DNA from: Desmonostoc muscorum FACHB-395
Lineage (GTDB): Bacteria > Cyanobacteriota > Cyanobacteriia > Cyanobacteriales > Nostocaceae
Direction: 5' to 3'
DNA: 36,740 nucleotides
NCBI RefSeq assembly: GCF_014698035.1
Contig: NZ_JACJSF010000077.1
Span: 1-36,740, forward strand
The position numbers were made by a program, and so were the translations under genes. Positions 16,617 to 25,039 of this stretch are shown one piece after another; the first letter of the stretch is position 1, and each line of letters starts with the position of its first letter. A model generated the notes under the pieces. It did no database searches. It had not been told where the DNA came from and worked only from the letters and a program-made list of their open reading frames with translations.

Positions 16617-17003
16617 TTACACTGGCAATAATGAAACATGGGCTGAAGCCACCTTCCATCCTTCGGTAAACCTATACCAAATCTGGCTTTGTCGCCCGAA
16701 ACGCTCTACACCATTAATATTGCGGCGAAACTCTAAAGTCACTGTTGCTGCATCTTTCCCAAAGGTTACAACCTTGAGATTCGAGATTTCTCGCTCTATT
16801 TTTGGGTTTGGTCGATTCTGGCGAAAGTTACGAATTTCATCGCTGCCATAGAGGTTTTCTGTGATGCCAAACCGTACTACTTCGGGCGCATCCCAAAACA
16901 AGCTATCCATCACCTCCAAATTGTTATTAGAAAGCGCTTCTTCATACTTGAGGTACAAATCAGTTACTTCAGCTAAAACAGTAGGGTCATTTGTAGTAGT
17001 CAT
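16617..17003 (-). CDS. AtzH-like / DUF3225 (HpxZ-type) small protein
   Basis: Starting from ATG 17003 the protein is 128 residues. It fits the NTF2-like AtzH/HpxZ (DUF3225) family: YLKYEEALSNNNLEVMDSLFWDAPEVVRFG, then LYGSDEIRNFRQNRP, and a C-terminal VTLEFRRNINGVERFGRQSQIWYR/GWKVASAHVSLLP. A TTG at 17015 extends the frame by four residues but is less likely. Family members accompany amidases in oxalurate or cyanuric acid breakdown, yet no amidase gene is nearby. It is the last gene in the minus-strand run that begins near 22.5 kb. Its job here is unknown; binding a small hydrophobic or amide-containing intermediate is possible. Confidence 0.82.
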   Translation of the reverse strand: MTTTNDPTVLAEVTDLYLKYEEALSNNNLEVMDSLFWDAPEVVRFGITENLYGSDEIRNFRQNRPNPKIEREISNLKVVTFGKDAATVTLEFRRNINGVERFGRQSQIWYRFTEGWKVASAHVSLLPV

Positions 17004-17081
17004 TGTTGTTACCAATTTTTGATGTTATGGCTGATTATGCACTCTTTTAAATCGTCAGAGCTATTTTTCTTTTAAGCTCCT

Positions 17082-17561
17082 TCAGTACGTAAATTCAGAC
17101 GAACCAGATCGCGCGCGAAAGGTGGAGATTTGCTGCATAAAGAAAATTGAGCCTGCAATACAAATACTTGCACCAAGGATGACAGTATTGCTACAACCAA
17201 TTTTGCTTGCTAGTGCGCCAGCTATTAAGTTACCTATAGGTACTGTGCCTGTAGATGCCATAACGTAAAGACCGGTAATTTGCCCGCGATTTTCATCGCT
17301 CACTAACAACTGAAGCAAAGTGTGTCCGGCAATGATCTGCAAAATAAAGCCGAAACCAGCTGCAAATAATGAAAGCAGTGAAAACCAGAACACACGAGAT
17401 AGGGCAAAGACAATTAAGCCTACTCCCATAAAACCTATACCCAAAGCTAGAACTTTACCTGATTCCAATACATTGCTATGCTTCGTTAAATAGATACCAA
17501 GGCGAAAATTTCTAGAACTAAAAGCACGCAGCATGACTTGTGATTTTTTTGATGCTTCCAT
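17082..17561 (-). pseudogene. MFS transporter gene with a large internal deletion
   Basis: The 159 residues fuse two distant parts of an EntS-like MFS protein. Residues about 11-21 (LRAFSSRNFRLG) match the family's N-terminal start, where the intact relative at 4768 reads LRWRNFRLFFGG. From about residue 32 (LESGKVLALGIGFMG) the sequence corresponds to the C-terminal half, with LLVSDENRGQITGLYVMASTG aligning with LVTEDKRGRVMSFYALAMVG. About eight of 12 membrane segments are missing, although the frame is open. It lies 27 bp after the TauE/SafE gene. Probably a non-functional relic of a sulfur-unit exporter. Confidence 0.75.
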
Positions 17562-17588
17562 ATATCACCCCTGAGTAGTTCCCAGTTC

Positions 17589-18365
17589 TTAACCGTGAAT
17601 AAAAAAGTAGGCAGTCATTGTAAAGGCAACAATCATGACAAATTTCCGAATTAAGTGGGGTTCAAGTTTACGAGCATAATGGGCGCTTAAGTAACCACCA
17701 AGAGAGCCACCGACTGCCATCAAAATAGCTTGATGCCAAGCAATCACACCTGCAAAAATAAATGGAATAATGGCAATACCATTGATACAACTCCCTAAAA
17801 ATGTCTTGAAAGCATTCATTTTGTGAATACTTTTGATACCTAAAAACGTTAGAGTTGCCAGCATTAAAATCCCTAAACCTGCGCCAAAGAAACCGCCATA
17901 GATTGCGATCGCTAGTTGAGCCAGTACCAAATTAAACAACGGTACAGATTCCGGTGAGGTATTCTGGTTTTGACGCTGCAACCACTTTTTGAACGGTTCG
18001 CCAAAGGTAAACACAACTGTTGCTAGCAGCAATAGATAGGGAATCAGCTTTTTAAAGACATCTGGCGATGTATACAACAAGGCGATGGAGCCAATCATGC
18101 CACCAATTAAACTGACGCTACATAAAAGTAAAAAATCTCGCCGCTCGATGCCCAAATCTTGACGATATGCTCCAGCACTGGCTAGGGAAGCCACCCAAAT
18201 TGCAGTATTATTGGTGGCGTTAGCTGCGATCGGGGCGACACCTGTAAAGATGAGAGTTGGAAACGTGATAAAGCTTCCACCACCCGCTACAGCATTTAAT
18301 CCACCTGCAATGAAAGCAGTACTAAATAGAAGTAAGCTATGGAAAAGTGTTAAAGATGGTGGCAT
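17589..18365 (-). CDS. TSUP-family sulfite/organosulfonate exporter (TauE/SafE)
   Basis: This 258-residue membrane protein has about 8 hydrophobic segments and the TSUP repeats: AGGLNAVAGGGSFITFPTLIF near the N-terminus and a second-half GFFGAGLGILMLATLTFLG. The family moves sulfite, sulfoacetate or other small anions across the inner membrane. Sitting among sulfonate monooxygenases, it most likely exports excess sulfite released by desulfonation, though import is possible. Its ATG overlaps the stop codon of the upstream HAD phosphatase gene (TAATG), so the two are translationally coupled. The deleted MFS gene follows. Confidence 0.88.
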   Translation of the reverse strand: MPPSLTLFHSLLLFSTAFIAGGLNAVAGGGSFITFPTLIFTGVAPIAANATNNTAIWVASLASAGAYRQDLGIERRDFLLLCSVSLIGGMIGSIALLYTSPDVFKKLIPYLLLLATVVFTFGEPFKKWLQRQNQNTSPESVPLFNLVLAQLAIAIYGGFFGAGLGILMLATLTFLGIKSIHKMNAFKTFLGSCINGIAIIPFIFAGVIAWHQAILMAVGGSLGGYLSAHYARKLEPHLIRKFVMIVAFTMTAYFFIHG

Positions 18366-19018
18366 TATTTACGAATTATTAATTTGGGAATATCACTTGG
18401 AGAATGGGCAATTAAGTCAGCACCATGAGATTTCAATTCCTCCTCAGTTCCATAGCCATAGGTGACACCAATTGAGGCGATTTGATTGTGCTTGGCTCCG
18501 ATGATGTCATGTGAGCGATCACCTACCATCACCACAGTAGAGGGTAAAAGTTTTTCTGTTAATAAAATATGGTGAATTAAGTCACCTTTTATGCTCCGCG
18601 TTCCGTCAAGTTCGCTACCATAAACACCATCAAAAAGCAATGATAAGCCAAAAAATTCAATAATCTGTGCCGCATAAATATATGGTTTAGAAGTCGCCAC
18701 AAAAGTTTTATAACCAGCAAAACGAATAGCTTTTAGAACTTCTGGAATCTGGGGATAAAGGGAATTTTCAAATAATCCAATTGTGGCAAAGCGACGACGA
18801 TATAGGGAAAGAGCCTGTTCAATTACTGTACCATCCAAGGTATTGAGTAATTGCGAAAAGCTATCTTTCAGTGGTGGGCCAATACACCAATTTAATTCAT
18901 CAGCATTCGGTGGTTTGTAATCGAGTTCAGAGAGCGCATACTGAATGCAACCAGTGATGCCAGGTTTCGGATCTGTTAAAGTCCCATCAAGATCGAAAAG
19001 GATAGCGGAGAAAGGCAT
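18365..19018 (-). CDS. HAD-superfamily phosphatase (phosphoglycolate phosphatase-like)
   Basis: The protein is 217 residues, a type I HAD hydrolase with a helical cap. Motif I is ILFDLDGTLTDP (nucleophile Asp9, acid Asp11), followed by cap residues PPLKDSFSQLL, motif II FVATSKP (Thr in SKP context), and motif IV VMVGDRSHDIIGAK. It is cytosolic and dephosphorylates a small organic phosphate; Gph/PpaX-like members act on phosphoglycolate or pyrophosphate. Its translational coupling to the TauE/SafE exporter suggests a linked role, conceivably on a phosphorylated sulfonate such as phosphosulfolactate, but no residue supports that specifically. Confidence 0.85.
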   Translation of the reverse strand: MPFSAILFDLDGTLTDPKPGITGCIQYALSELDYKPPNADELNWCIGPPLKDSFSQLLNTLDGTVIEQALSLYRRRFATIGLFENSLYPQIPEVLKAIRFAGYKTFVATSKPYIYAAQIIEFFGLSLLFDGVYGSELDGTRSIKGDLIHHILLTEKLLPSTVVMVGDRSHDIIGAKHNQIASIGVTYGYGTEEELKSHGADLIAHSPSDIPKLIIRK

Positions 19019-19148
19019 ATCTTAATATTGTGTCCGGCTAAAGACTTATAATTTACACCGCAGGAAGCAGGGGGAAAGAGGCTTTTCCGATTTTTGCACA
19101 GATGCGGTAATCATAAGTGATTAACCGGAATTGATATTAATTCCCAAT

Positions 19149-20111
19149 TCAACCCCTAATTTTGAGCGATTTCACAAAACCTTCTGCACTAAGTAACGCA
19201 ATGCCCAATGTGACAACACCAATCCCTATACTCTGAATTACATTTAAAGTTTCGTTAATGGTTATCCATGCAACTAACGCTGTCAATGCTGGACTGCTAG
19301 AGCCAATTATAGAAGCGGTAGATGCACCAACCATCTGAATTCCCACATTGTTTAAAGTGTGTCCAAGAAAGCTGACAAGACCGGAAAATATGCTACCAAT
19401 CCATAGAGGTGTCCAATCAAGTTGGCCGCTCTTAGCTGGCCAAAACAGTAAGCTAACACCAGAAAGCAGTAGAGTTGAGGCAAAACTGATCCAGGTAAAG
19501 GGAATTGGATGGAATTTTTCTAAGCATTTTTGAGCAATGATGCAATAAAAGGCATAAACGATCCCAGCACCAAAACTAGCGAAAATGCCGATTGCAATGG
19601 TATGACTGCTGTAGGTAGCAGAAGATTGGGGAATGGTGAGAGCGCTTCCCATCAGAATAATAGCCATTACCAGCCAACGGAACAATGTGGGGCGATTGCC
19701 AAAAAACCTCCAAGACAGCAGCGCTGTAAATACGGGATAGGTGAAGAAGAGGGTCAAGGCAATGCCTGTGGGAATCAAGCCAATAGCAATGTAAAGTGAG
19801 GCAATATACACAAACATCAGCAACCCACAGCCAAGAGCTTGGATTAGAACATCCCTGCGCTTGCGAGTGAACAAGTCTTGAAATTCTGTCCAAGCAGATG
19901 GATATAGCTTAAATGATAGAGATGCCATCAGTGGAACCACCAGCAGCATTCGCATGAACATCAGTAAGAAGGAATTCTGCAAATCCGGTTTAACGTATCC
20001 ACCGAGTAAAAATAAACCTAGTACGAGATGTTCTGAAAACAAAACTCGGACAGTAACGTTGTGAAACGTCAAAACAAAGGAGGATAGAAGAACCGTCAGG
20101 ATGCCCAACAC
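19149..20111 (-). CDS. EamA/DMT-family transporter
   Basis: The protein is 320 residues with about 10 hydrophobic segments in two EamA repeats. The first repeat ends near IALTLFFTYPVFTALLSWRFFGNRPTL in segments, and the second contains VGASTASIIGSSSPALTALVAWITINE, the typical TM9 signature. DMT carriers export amino acids, drugs or metabolites. It sits between the monooxygenase gene (20235) and the HAD/TauE pair on the same strand and is likely in the same unit. It is a candidate exporter of a desulfurisation by-product; the substrate cannot be read. Confidence 0.85.
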   Translation of the reverse strand: MLGILTVLLSSFVLTFHNVTVRVLFSEHLVLGLFLLGGYVKPDLQNSFLLMFMRMLLVVPLMASLSFKLYPSAWTEFQDLFTRKRRDVLIQALGCGLLMFVYIASLYIAIGLIPTGIALTLFFTYPVFTALLSWRFFGNRPTLFRWLVMAIILMGSALTIPQSSATYSSHTIAIGIFASFGAGIVYAFYCIIAQKCLEKFHPIPFTWISFASTLLLSGVSLLFWPAKSGQLDWTPLWIGSIFSGLVSFLGHTLNNVGIQMVGASTASIIGSSSPALTALVAWITINETLNVIQSIGIGVVTLGIALLSAEGFVKSLKIRG

Positions 20112-20234
20112 GATAAAAAGTTTCCTTAGAGACGACTTGATTGTATTGTTAAAACCACTGGAATAACAAACCAGATGAAGTTTGAGGAAATCAAAGCCAT
20201 CGCTTCAAAAACGCTGCCAGTTGTTCAACCAAGA

Positions 20235-21614
20235 CTATGCCAAGGAACCAACACCCACAGGTTCAGGAGCAGTTTTTGTGGTGAACTGGTTCACCGGACG
20301 GGGCAAACCAAGATTTTCGCGTAAAGTACTACCTTCATACTCAGTACGAAATATTCCTCGGCGTTGCAGTTCGGGAATTACTAAGTCCACGAATTCCTCT
20401 AAACCCCCAGGCAGCCAGGGCGGCATGATATTAAATCCATCAGCCCCACCATTAACAAACCAATCTTCTAACTGATCGGCAATGTGTTCTGGTGTTCCGA
20501 GAATCGTTCGGTGTCCCCGCGCTCCTGCAATCCACAAATACAGTTGTCGAATTGTTAAATTCTCTCTACGAGCAAGATCGGTAATCAACTGTAAGCGGCT
20601 TTTGCCACCGTTGGTATCAGGCAGATCCGGCAGTGGCCCATCCAGGGGATATTTGGACAAATCATGGCCACCCACTAGCCCAGAAAGCAGCCCTAGCCCA
20701 ACCAGGGGATGAATCAACTCCTGAAGTTGCTCATATTTATCCTTAGCTTCCTGCTCAGTTTTACCAATTACCGGGAATACCCCTGGCATAATTTTGAGAT
20801 GGTCAGGAGAACGTCCGTATTTAGCCAATCTCCCCTTGACGCTGGTGTAGAAGGCTTGAGCTTCTGCCAATGTCTGTTGTGCAGTGAAAATCACCTCTGC
20901 TGTTTGGGCAGCTAAATCCTGTCCAGGCTCGGAAGATCCAGCTTGTACGATTACTGGATATCCCTGTGGTGGACGCGGCACATTGAGCGGGCCGCGCACC
21001 GAGAAATGTTTGCCCTTGTGGTGGGGAACATGCAACTTTTCTGCATCAAAGTAAATACCTGACTCCTTATCGTGGAGGAAAGCATCGTCTTCCCAACTGT
21101 CCCAAAGTTTGGTGACAACATCCACAAATTCCCTCGCCCGTTCATAGCGTAGCGAGTGTTCTAGGTGGTTTTCTTGGCTGAAATTTTGCGCTGCGGCTTC
21201 AGCAGAGGAGGTTACAAGATTCCATCCGGCACGACCACCGCTTAAATAATCTAATGACGCAAACTTGCGGGCGAGGTGAAAAGGCTCATCATAAGTTGTT
21301 GATGATGTTGCCACCAACCCGATATTTTCTGTCACCGCAGACAGAGCCGACAACAAAGTTAAAGGTTCAAAGTGGACGCTGAATTGTCCCGAACGGCTAA
21401 AAGCCTCAGCCCCTTGTCCTCTATCCCAGACAGCCAAACCATCAGCGAGGAAGAGCATATCAAATTTACCCCGTTCAGCCGTTTGTGCTAGCTGCTTATA
21501 ATGTTGGAAGTTCAGACCTCCATCAGCCGGGGTGTTGGGATGCCGCCATGCTGCTACGTGATGACCGCTACCGGGTAAAAATGCTCCGAGTTTAAGTTGT
21601 TTTTTCTTACTCAT
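20235..21614 (-). CDS. LLM-class FMN-dependent monooxygenase, NtaA/SnaA/DszA family (copy 2)
   Basis: The protein is 459 residues, a full-length member. Motifs are KLGAFLPGSGHHVAAWRHP, GKFDMLFLADGLAVWDRG, LSALSAVTENIGLVATSSTTYDEPFH, DYLSGGRAGWNLVTS, GYPVIVQAGSSEPGQDLAA and the C-terminal RRGIFRTEYEGSTLREN. It shares the layout of copy 1 (13990) but differs in the active-site loop after the N-terminal strand (GSGHHVAAW against PVSIHTGAW), so a different organosulfur substrate is likely. It needs FMNH2 from a separate reductase. It is followed by the EamA transporter and preceded by the glutathione transferase gene 69 bp upstream. Confidence 0.9.
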   Translation of the reverse strand: MSKKKQLKLGAFLPGSGHHVAAWRHPNTPADGGLNFQHYKQLAQTAERGKFDMLFLADGLAVWDRGQGAEAFSRSGQFSVHFEPLTLLSALSAVTENIGLVATSSTTYDEPFHLARKFASLDYLSGGRAGWNLVTSSAEAAAQNFSQENHLEHSLRYERAREFVDVVTKLWDSWEDDAFLHDKESGIYFDAEKLHVPHHKGKHFSVRGPLNVPRPPQGYPVIVQAGSSEPGQDLAAQTAEVIFTAQQTLAEAQAFYTSVKGRLAKYGRSPDHLKIMPGVFPVIGKTEQEAKDKYEQLQELIHPLVGLGLLSGLVGGHDLSKYPLDGPLPDLPDTNGGKSRLQLITDLARRENLTIRQLYLWIAGARGHRTILGTPEHIADQLEDWFVNGGADGFNIMPPWLPGGLEEFVDLVIPELQRRGIFRTEYEGSTLRENLGLPRPVNQFTTKTAPEPVGVGSLA

Positions 21615-21682
21615 GTTTGTATTTGCGAGGGCGTACTTATGCTTTTTCCGTTCTCTTGTTTAGAACAAGGAAGTGTTAGTTA

Positions 21683-22276
21683 TTAGGACTCTGGTCTTGT
21701 TGCTTGGATGGAGGGCCGTTTAGAGAATTCATCGTACCAATGGGCAAGTTTTGGATATTTCTGCCGCCATTGCAGATCGGGAAGACGGATCTCTAGTCCA
21801 AGTGCAGAGACAAGGGTTATATGAGCAAGTTTTGGAGTTTGGTCGAGTTTATCTGATATCTTCTCGAAGTAGTCCAAAATTCTTAACGCCCGTGATCGCT
21901 CAAACTCGATCACTCCAGGAGACTGCTCTTTATCTGGACGCTTTAGCTCGCGCGTCCAAGTGCTAATGCCATCCAGAAATGCATTTGTTATGCCTTCAAG
22001 TTGCTGGTAAAATCCGTCAGAATTGTCAGCAACAAGTTTAATTTCAGGATTTAAGTGATTGAGATAAGTGCTGATGATATATGTTTCACTCAAAATAAAT
22101 CCGTCGTCAGTCGCTAGCGTTGGAACTTTACCTGTGGGATTGTAATTTAGTAATTCACTGTTTGGATCGCGAACAGCGACTATTTTTAGTTCGACCCGCT
22201 CAGATAAATTTAGCTCAAGGATAGCGACCCTTACTATGCGTGCGTATTGAGAGTTGACTGTATAGAAGAGTTTCAT
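21683..22276 (-). CDS. Glutathione S-transferase family protein
   Basis: The protein is 197 residues. The N-terminal thioredoxin-fold domain has MKLFYTVNSQYARIVRVAIL, the cis-proline region NYNPTGKVPTLATDDG and the glutathione-binding SET triad region (LSETYIISTYL). A helical C-terminal domain follows from about residue 85. It would conjugate or remove glutathione from electrophiles, or act in glutathione-linked C-S chemistry, in the cytosol. It lies just upstream of the second DszA/NtaA-type monooxygenase on the same strand, so a role in handling organosulfur intermediates is plausible. A Ser replaces the catalytic Tyr position near residue 9. Confidence 0.85.
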   Translation of the reverse strand: MKLFYTVNSQYARIVRVAILELNLSERVELKIVAVRDPNSELLNYNPTGKVPTLATDDGFILSETYIISTYLNHLNPEIKLVADNSDGFYQQLEGITNAFLDGISTWTRELKRPDKEQSPGVIEFERSRALRILDYFEKISDKLDQTPKLAHITLVSALGLEIRLPDLQWRQKYPKLAHWYDEFSKRPSIQATRPES

Positions 22277-22352
22277 AAAAAAGTGCGATCTTGATTAGAT
22301 ATTGGGTTCAAATGTCTATCGTTTTAACACTTGAAAAAATTTGGTCAATAAA

Positions 22353-22565
22353 TTAGGAAAGATGATTTGCTCTAAAGAAGAGAATCGGATCTGCCAAACT
22401 ATTGTTTTTCAATAAAGCATCGGCATACTGCACAGGATTAGATTCTGCAAAGTAGATTCGTTGTGCGGCATGGTATCGCTGACGATATTTTGGTGCAGCC
22501 ACCTCACTCAGTGCCAAACACCCCAGCACATTGGGATCAACAATCACAGCACGTATTTTGCTCAT
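22353..22565 (-). pseudogene. Short scar: N-terminus resembling Zn-type alcohol dehydrogenase joined to unknown tail
   Basis: This 70-residue frame starts at ATG 22565 with AGGG about ten bases upstream. Residues 1-25 (VIVDPNVLGCLALSEVAAP in part) look like the beginning of a medium-chain alcohol dehydrogenase/quinone reductase. Residues 26-70 (YRQRYHAAQRIYFAESNPVQ onwards) do not continue that family and I do not recognise them. This is what a large internal deletion would leave. It is the first open frame after operator site E, so it may once have headed the minus-strand sulfur unit. The call is tentative. Confidence 0.45.
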
Positions 22566-22697
22566 AAGGTTGCCCTGGCTTAGAGATTAATTTCTAGTTC
22601 GCTGATTTGCAATGTACTACCTGCAATAAATAAGCTCGATAGAGTAGCTATCTATTCTTAACTCCAAATCCTTGCAACTAAGTTAACGAAATTACAT

Positions 22698-22729
22698 AAA
22701 GAACGGTATTTCGATAAGATTACAGTATT
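22698..22729 (-). promoter_or_regulatory. Sulfur-island operator site E
   Basis: On the minus strand AATACTGTAATCTTATCG spans 22729-22712. TTCTTT (22703-22698) occupies the 8-bp-spaced hexamer position but is a poor -10; TATGTA follows slightly further on. The site heads the minus-strand run from 22565 down to the AtzH-like gene. Confidence 0.5.
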
Positions 22730-23379
22730 TTAGGGTTAATAAAAAGAAAATTATCACAGATAGGCAGAAGAATCAACTACCTTGTAAGAATATTTGTTTC
22801 ATATATTGCTGCATTCCGAGCTAGTCATGTCAAGCTTTTATTTTTACTCTATAACCAGCCCTTTGGCAGGCATCTATGGATTCTGCTATAGAGTATGAGA
22901 AAATTTAAAATTAATAATTTTTATCTACTTTTCTTGATGAAAATTAAGCGTTATTTTTGGATAAATATTTTATGTTTCTAAATTATCACTAACTATCTCA
23001 AACCTTTATAACTGCGTTTCTGCAAGAATATCAAAGTTTTGTCTCAAAGCTTTGAACACTTTGGCTTTGGAATTTTCGGACAAGTCTAAAGTTATTACTA
23101 CTTTACGGTCAGCATCAATGGCAAGAGACAATCGCTTTTAGTAAAGATGAATTGCTCGAAATTTACACCCCGTGCAATCGCCTTCGCGCCTCAAGAATGA
23201 TTTCGAGTCAACTGTAGCAAGATAGCCTTAAGGCTTTGTAGTGCTGCGTTCTTAGTGCGTTGATGTTCTTCAAAGTTACGTTGATGTGTTTCGTGGCTAT
23301 CGCGTAACTTTGAAGAACATCATCTAAGATTGCACTTCTGTCCAATACACAATTTACATCATCAGTATTTTATCTAATT
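22730..23379. other. Gene-poor stretch with hairpin and one short coding remnant
   Basis: Mostly AT-rich sequence without credible genes. On the minus strand 23006-23137 is open for 43 codons and reads like the end of a protein (ADRKVVITLDLSENSKAKVF), preceded directly by a stop and without a good start, so it is probably a remnant of unknown family. A 20-bp inverted repeat lies at 23261-23322. Confidence 0.4.
23261..23322. repeat. 20-bp perfect inverted repeat (long hairpin)
   Basis: TGATGTTCTTCAAAGTTACG (23261-23280) and its exact complement (23303-23322) are separated by 22 bases. The stem is strong, lies in non-coding DNA and is not followed by a T-run. It could be a dispersed palindromic repeat or the remains of a mobile element end. 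Confidence 0.6.
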
Positions 23380-23619
23380 GCAGTTGAGTATTGGATTGTC
23401 TCTCAGCAAGCCCCAATACCCCAAGTTCAAGCAGGTCGAGGGTTAACCAGAACGTTGACAGGTGACACCAAGGGAGCAATTAAGGACTTTGAGGCATAAT
23501 ATATTGCTGAAACTGAAGATGAAAAATGGAAAATACAATTTCAGCGTTGGGTAAAAGAGTTACGCGCTGGTAAGAATCCGTTTACAGATGCAGAACTCAA
23601 GAAACTGCGCGGTGAATAG
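23380..23619 (+). pseudogene. C-terminal remnant of a TPR-type protein with an in-frame stop
   Basis: One frame reads GRGLTRTLTGDTKGAIKDFE, then a TAA stop at 23497-23499, then YIAETEDEKWKIQFQRWVKE and NPFTDAELKKLRGE to a stop at 23617-23619. The RGxxRxxxGDxxGAIxDFExY pattern matches the TPR-like tails common on cyanobacterial proteins. The reading frame continues unchanged across the stop, so a point mutation has broken it. The upstream part of the gene is missing. The 23620-23928 stretch beyond holds nothing I could identify. Confidence 0.6.
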
Positions 23620-23928
23620 ATTATTTTTACTACCGCAAAGTAGAGTTTGGTATACTTTTCTCCTGCCCCACCCTAACAAATACTGGCACACACTCCCGAC
23701 TGAAAATATAAAAGCCTCCGATTTTTACAGCGTACATCCAGAAAATCCCTTAGTTCCCAGTAGTCCTTCACTACTCCCGGTTGCCCTTGCCGAGAGATGA
23801 ATTTGTAAATCTATACTGGAGTGAAAATTACCACATCTGCGATCGCCGTTCGCTTAGATAGCAATTAGTGTTGCTTTGGCGATCGCATAGAAATATGGAA
23901 GTTGGCTGTTGCAGAGCATGAGTATAGG

Positions 23929-24867
23929 CTAAATAGCAACTTGAGATAAGCTAATGTTGTTCTTAAGAATGTCTATCTCGACTGGAGAAAGTACTTTATC
24001 TTTCATTTGTTGAAGCTCATGTAGGACAGTGTTAGCATCGGTAGCACCAAATTTGAAGTACTCAGTTAAACTACCAATGCGATAATTGTAATTATGATAG
24101 CGGTGTTTAAAATATAGTTCTACATTACCCCTGCGTGACCAAGTTCCAAGTATTTGAATAGCAATAGTTTGGTAAGGAATAAGTAAATCCGTTTCTATTT
24201 CTGTCAATCGCTGTTGGATGGGTCTGGTGGTAACTCCTATCTTGTGCAAAGTACCAATGTTAGTTTGAATTTCTAAAAAATACAGAGTACAAGATAAAAT
24301 GCGTTGAAGTTGAGCGCGATAAAGTGTCAAGTCGGTGAGCCGATATGACTTATCTGGCGCATTTTTGTATAATGCATGTTTGGTTGCTAGCTCTAGTTTT
24401 AGTAGCTTTTTGAGCAACAGAGGTTCTTGCACTTCGTTGAATAAATTGAATTTTAGTGCCCCAACAGGAATTTTTCCTAAACTAGTAAACTCATAAGCTG
24501 GAGGAGTTAAATACACGTTTTTCTGGAACATTCCAGCTTTGAGAAGGCTTGGAGTAACTAAACCAGGGCTAATAGGGTAATTGATTGAGCCGTATTCTTT
24601 CCACAGCAATTTTAACTGTACTAAATCTTTACGCGATAGGTAAATATTAAAATTATCATAGAGTGGTAAAATCGGAAAATCATGGTTAGCTACAGGTAAG
24701 CAAGTCGCTAAAGAATGTGCAAAATGATGTTGCTTTACCTTACCTTTCTTAGCAGTTAGCTTACCGTAACAGTAAGGGCATAAAAGCTCAGTCTTACCAC
24801 TACCAATATCTTCAACACAGACTAATTGTCCATCTGGAGCTACACCAAATTTGAGCCACATTGTCAC
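23929..24867 (-). CDS. CoiA-like zinc-motif protein with GIY-YIG (T5orf172/Mug113-type) domain
   Basis: The protein is 312 residues from GTG 24867, or 310 from ATG 24861. The N-terminus reads like the competence protein CoiA family: ELLCPYCYGKLTAKKG (Cys30, Cys33) followed by KQHHFAHS (His47/48, His51), a likely zinc site. The C-terminal part, about 195-285, has LYFLEIQTNIGTLHKIGVTT, IQQRLTEIE, and RGNVELYFKHRYHNY then TEYFKF, which resembles the T5orf172/Mug113 branch of GIY-YIG nucleases. It is probably a DNA-processing or phage-related nuclease rather than part of sulfur metabolism. It sits in a zone of broken genes next to a truncated DinB gene. Function in the cell is unknown. Confidence 0.65.
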   Translation of the reverse strand: MTMWLKFGVAPDGQLVCVEDIGSGKTELLCPYCYGKLTAKKGKVKQHHFAHSLATCLPVANHDFPILPLYDNFNIYLSRKDLVQLKLLWKEYGSINYPISPGLVTPSLLKAGMFQKNVYLTPPAYEFTSLGKIPVGALKFNLFNEVQEPLLLKKLLKLELATKHALYKNAPDKSYRLTDLTLYRAQLQRILSCTLYFLEIQTNIGTLHKIGVTTRPIQQRLTEIETDLLIPYQTIAIQILGTWSRRGNVELYFKHRYHNYNYRIGSLTEYFKFGATDANTVLHELQQMKDKVLSPVEIDILKNNISLSQVAI

Positions 24868-25039
24868 GCTTACTCATTAACAGAAAAACCAATCGGGGCT
24901 GATAGTAGAAAGTTCAAGCAAGCTTTAAATAATTTGCAGATGTGCAAAATTTGGCTCAAACTAGTGCTAGTGTACTATAGGATTTCTAATTTAGGATTTA
25001 ATTTGCTTGAAGATGGTGTGAAAAGCGAGACTTTTTGTA

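Noticed and set aside
23588..23800. 70-residue plus-strand open frame after the TPR remnant
   Set aside because: Begins in another frame over the end of the TPR remnant and has low-complexity, non-family sequence.
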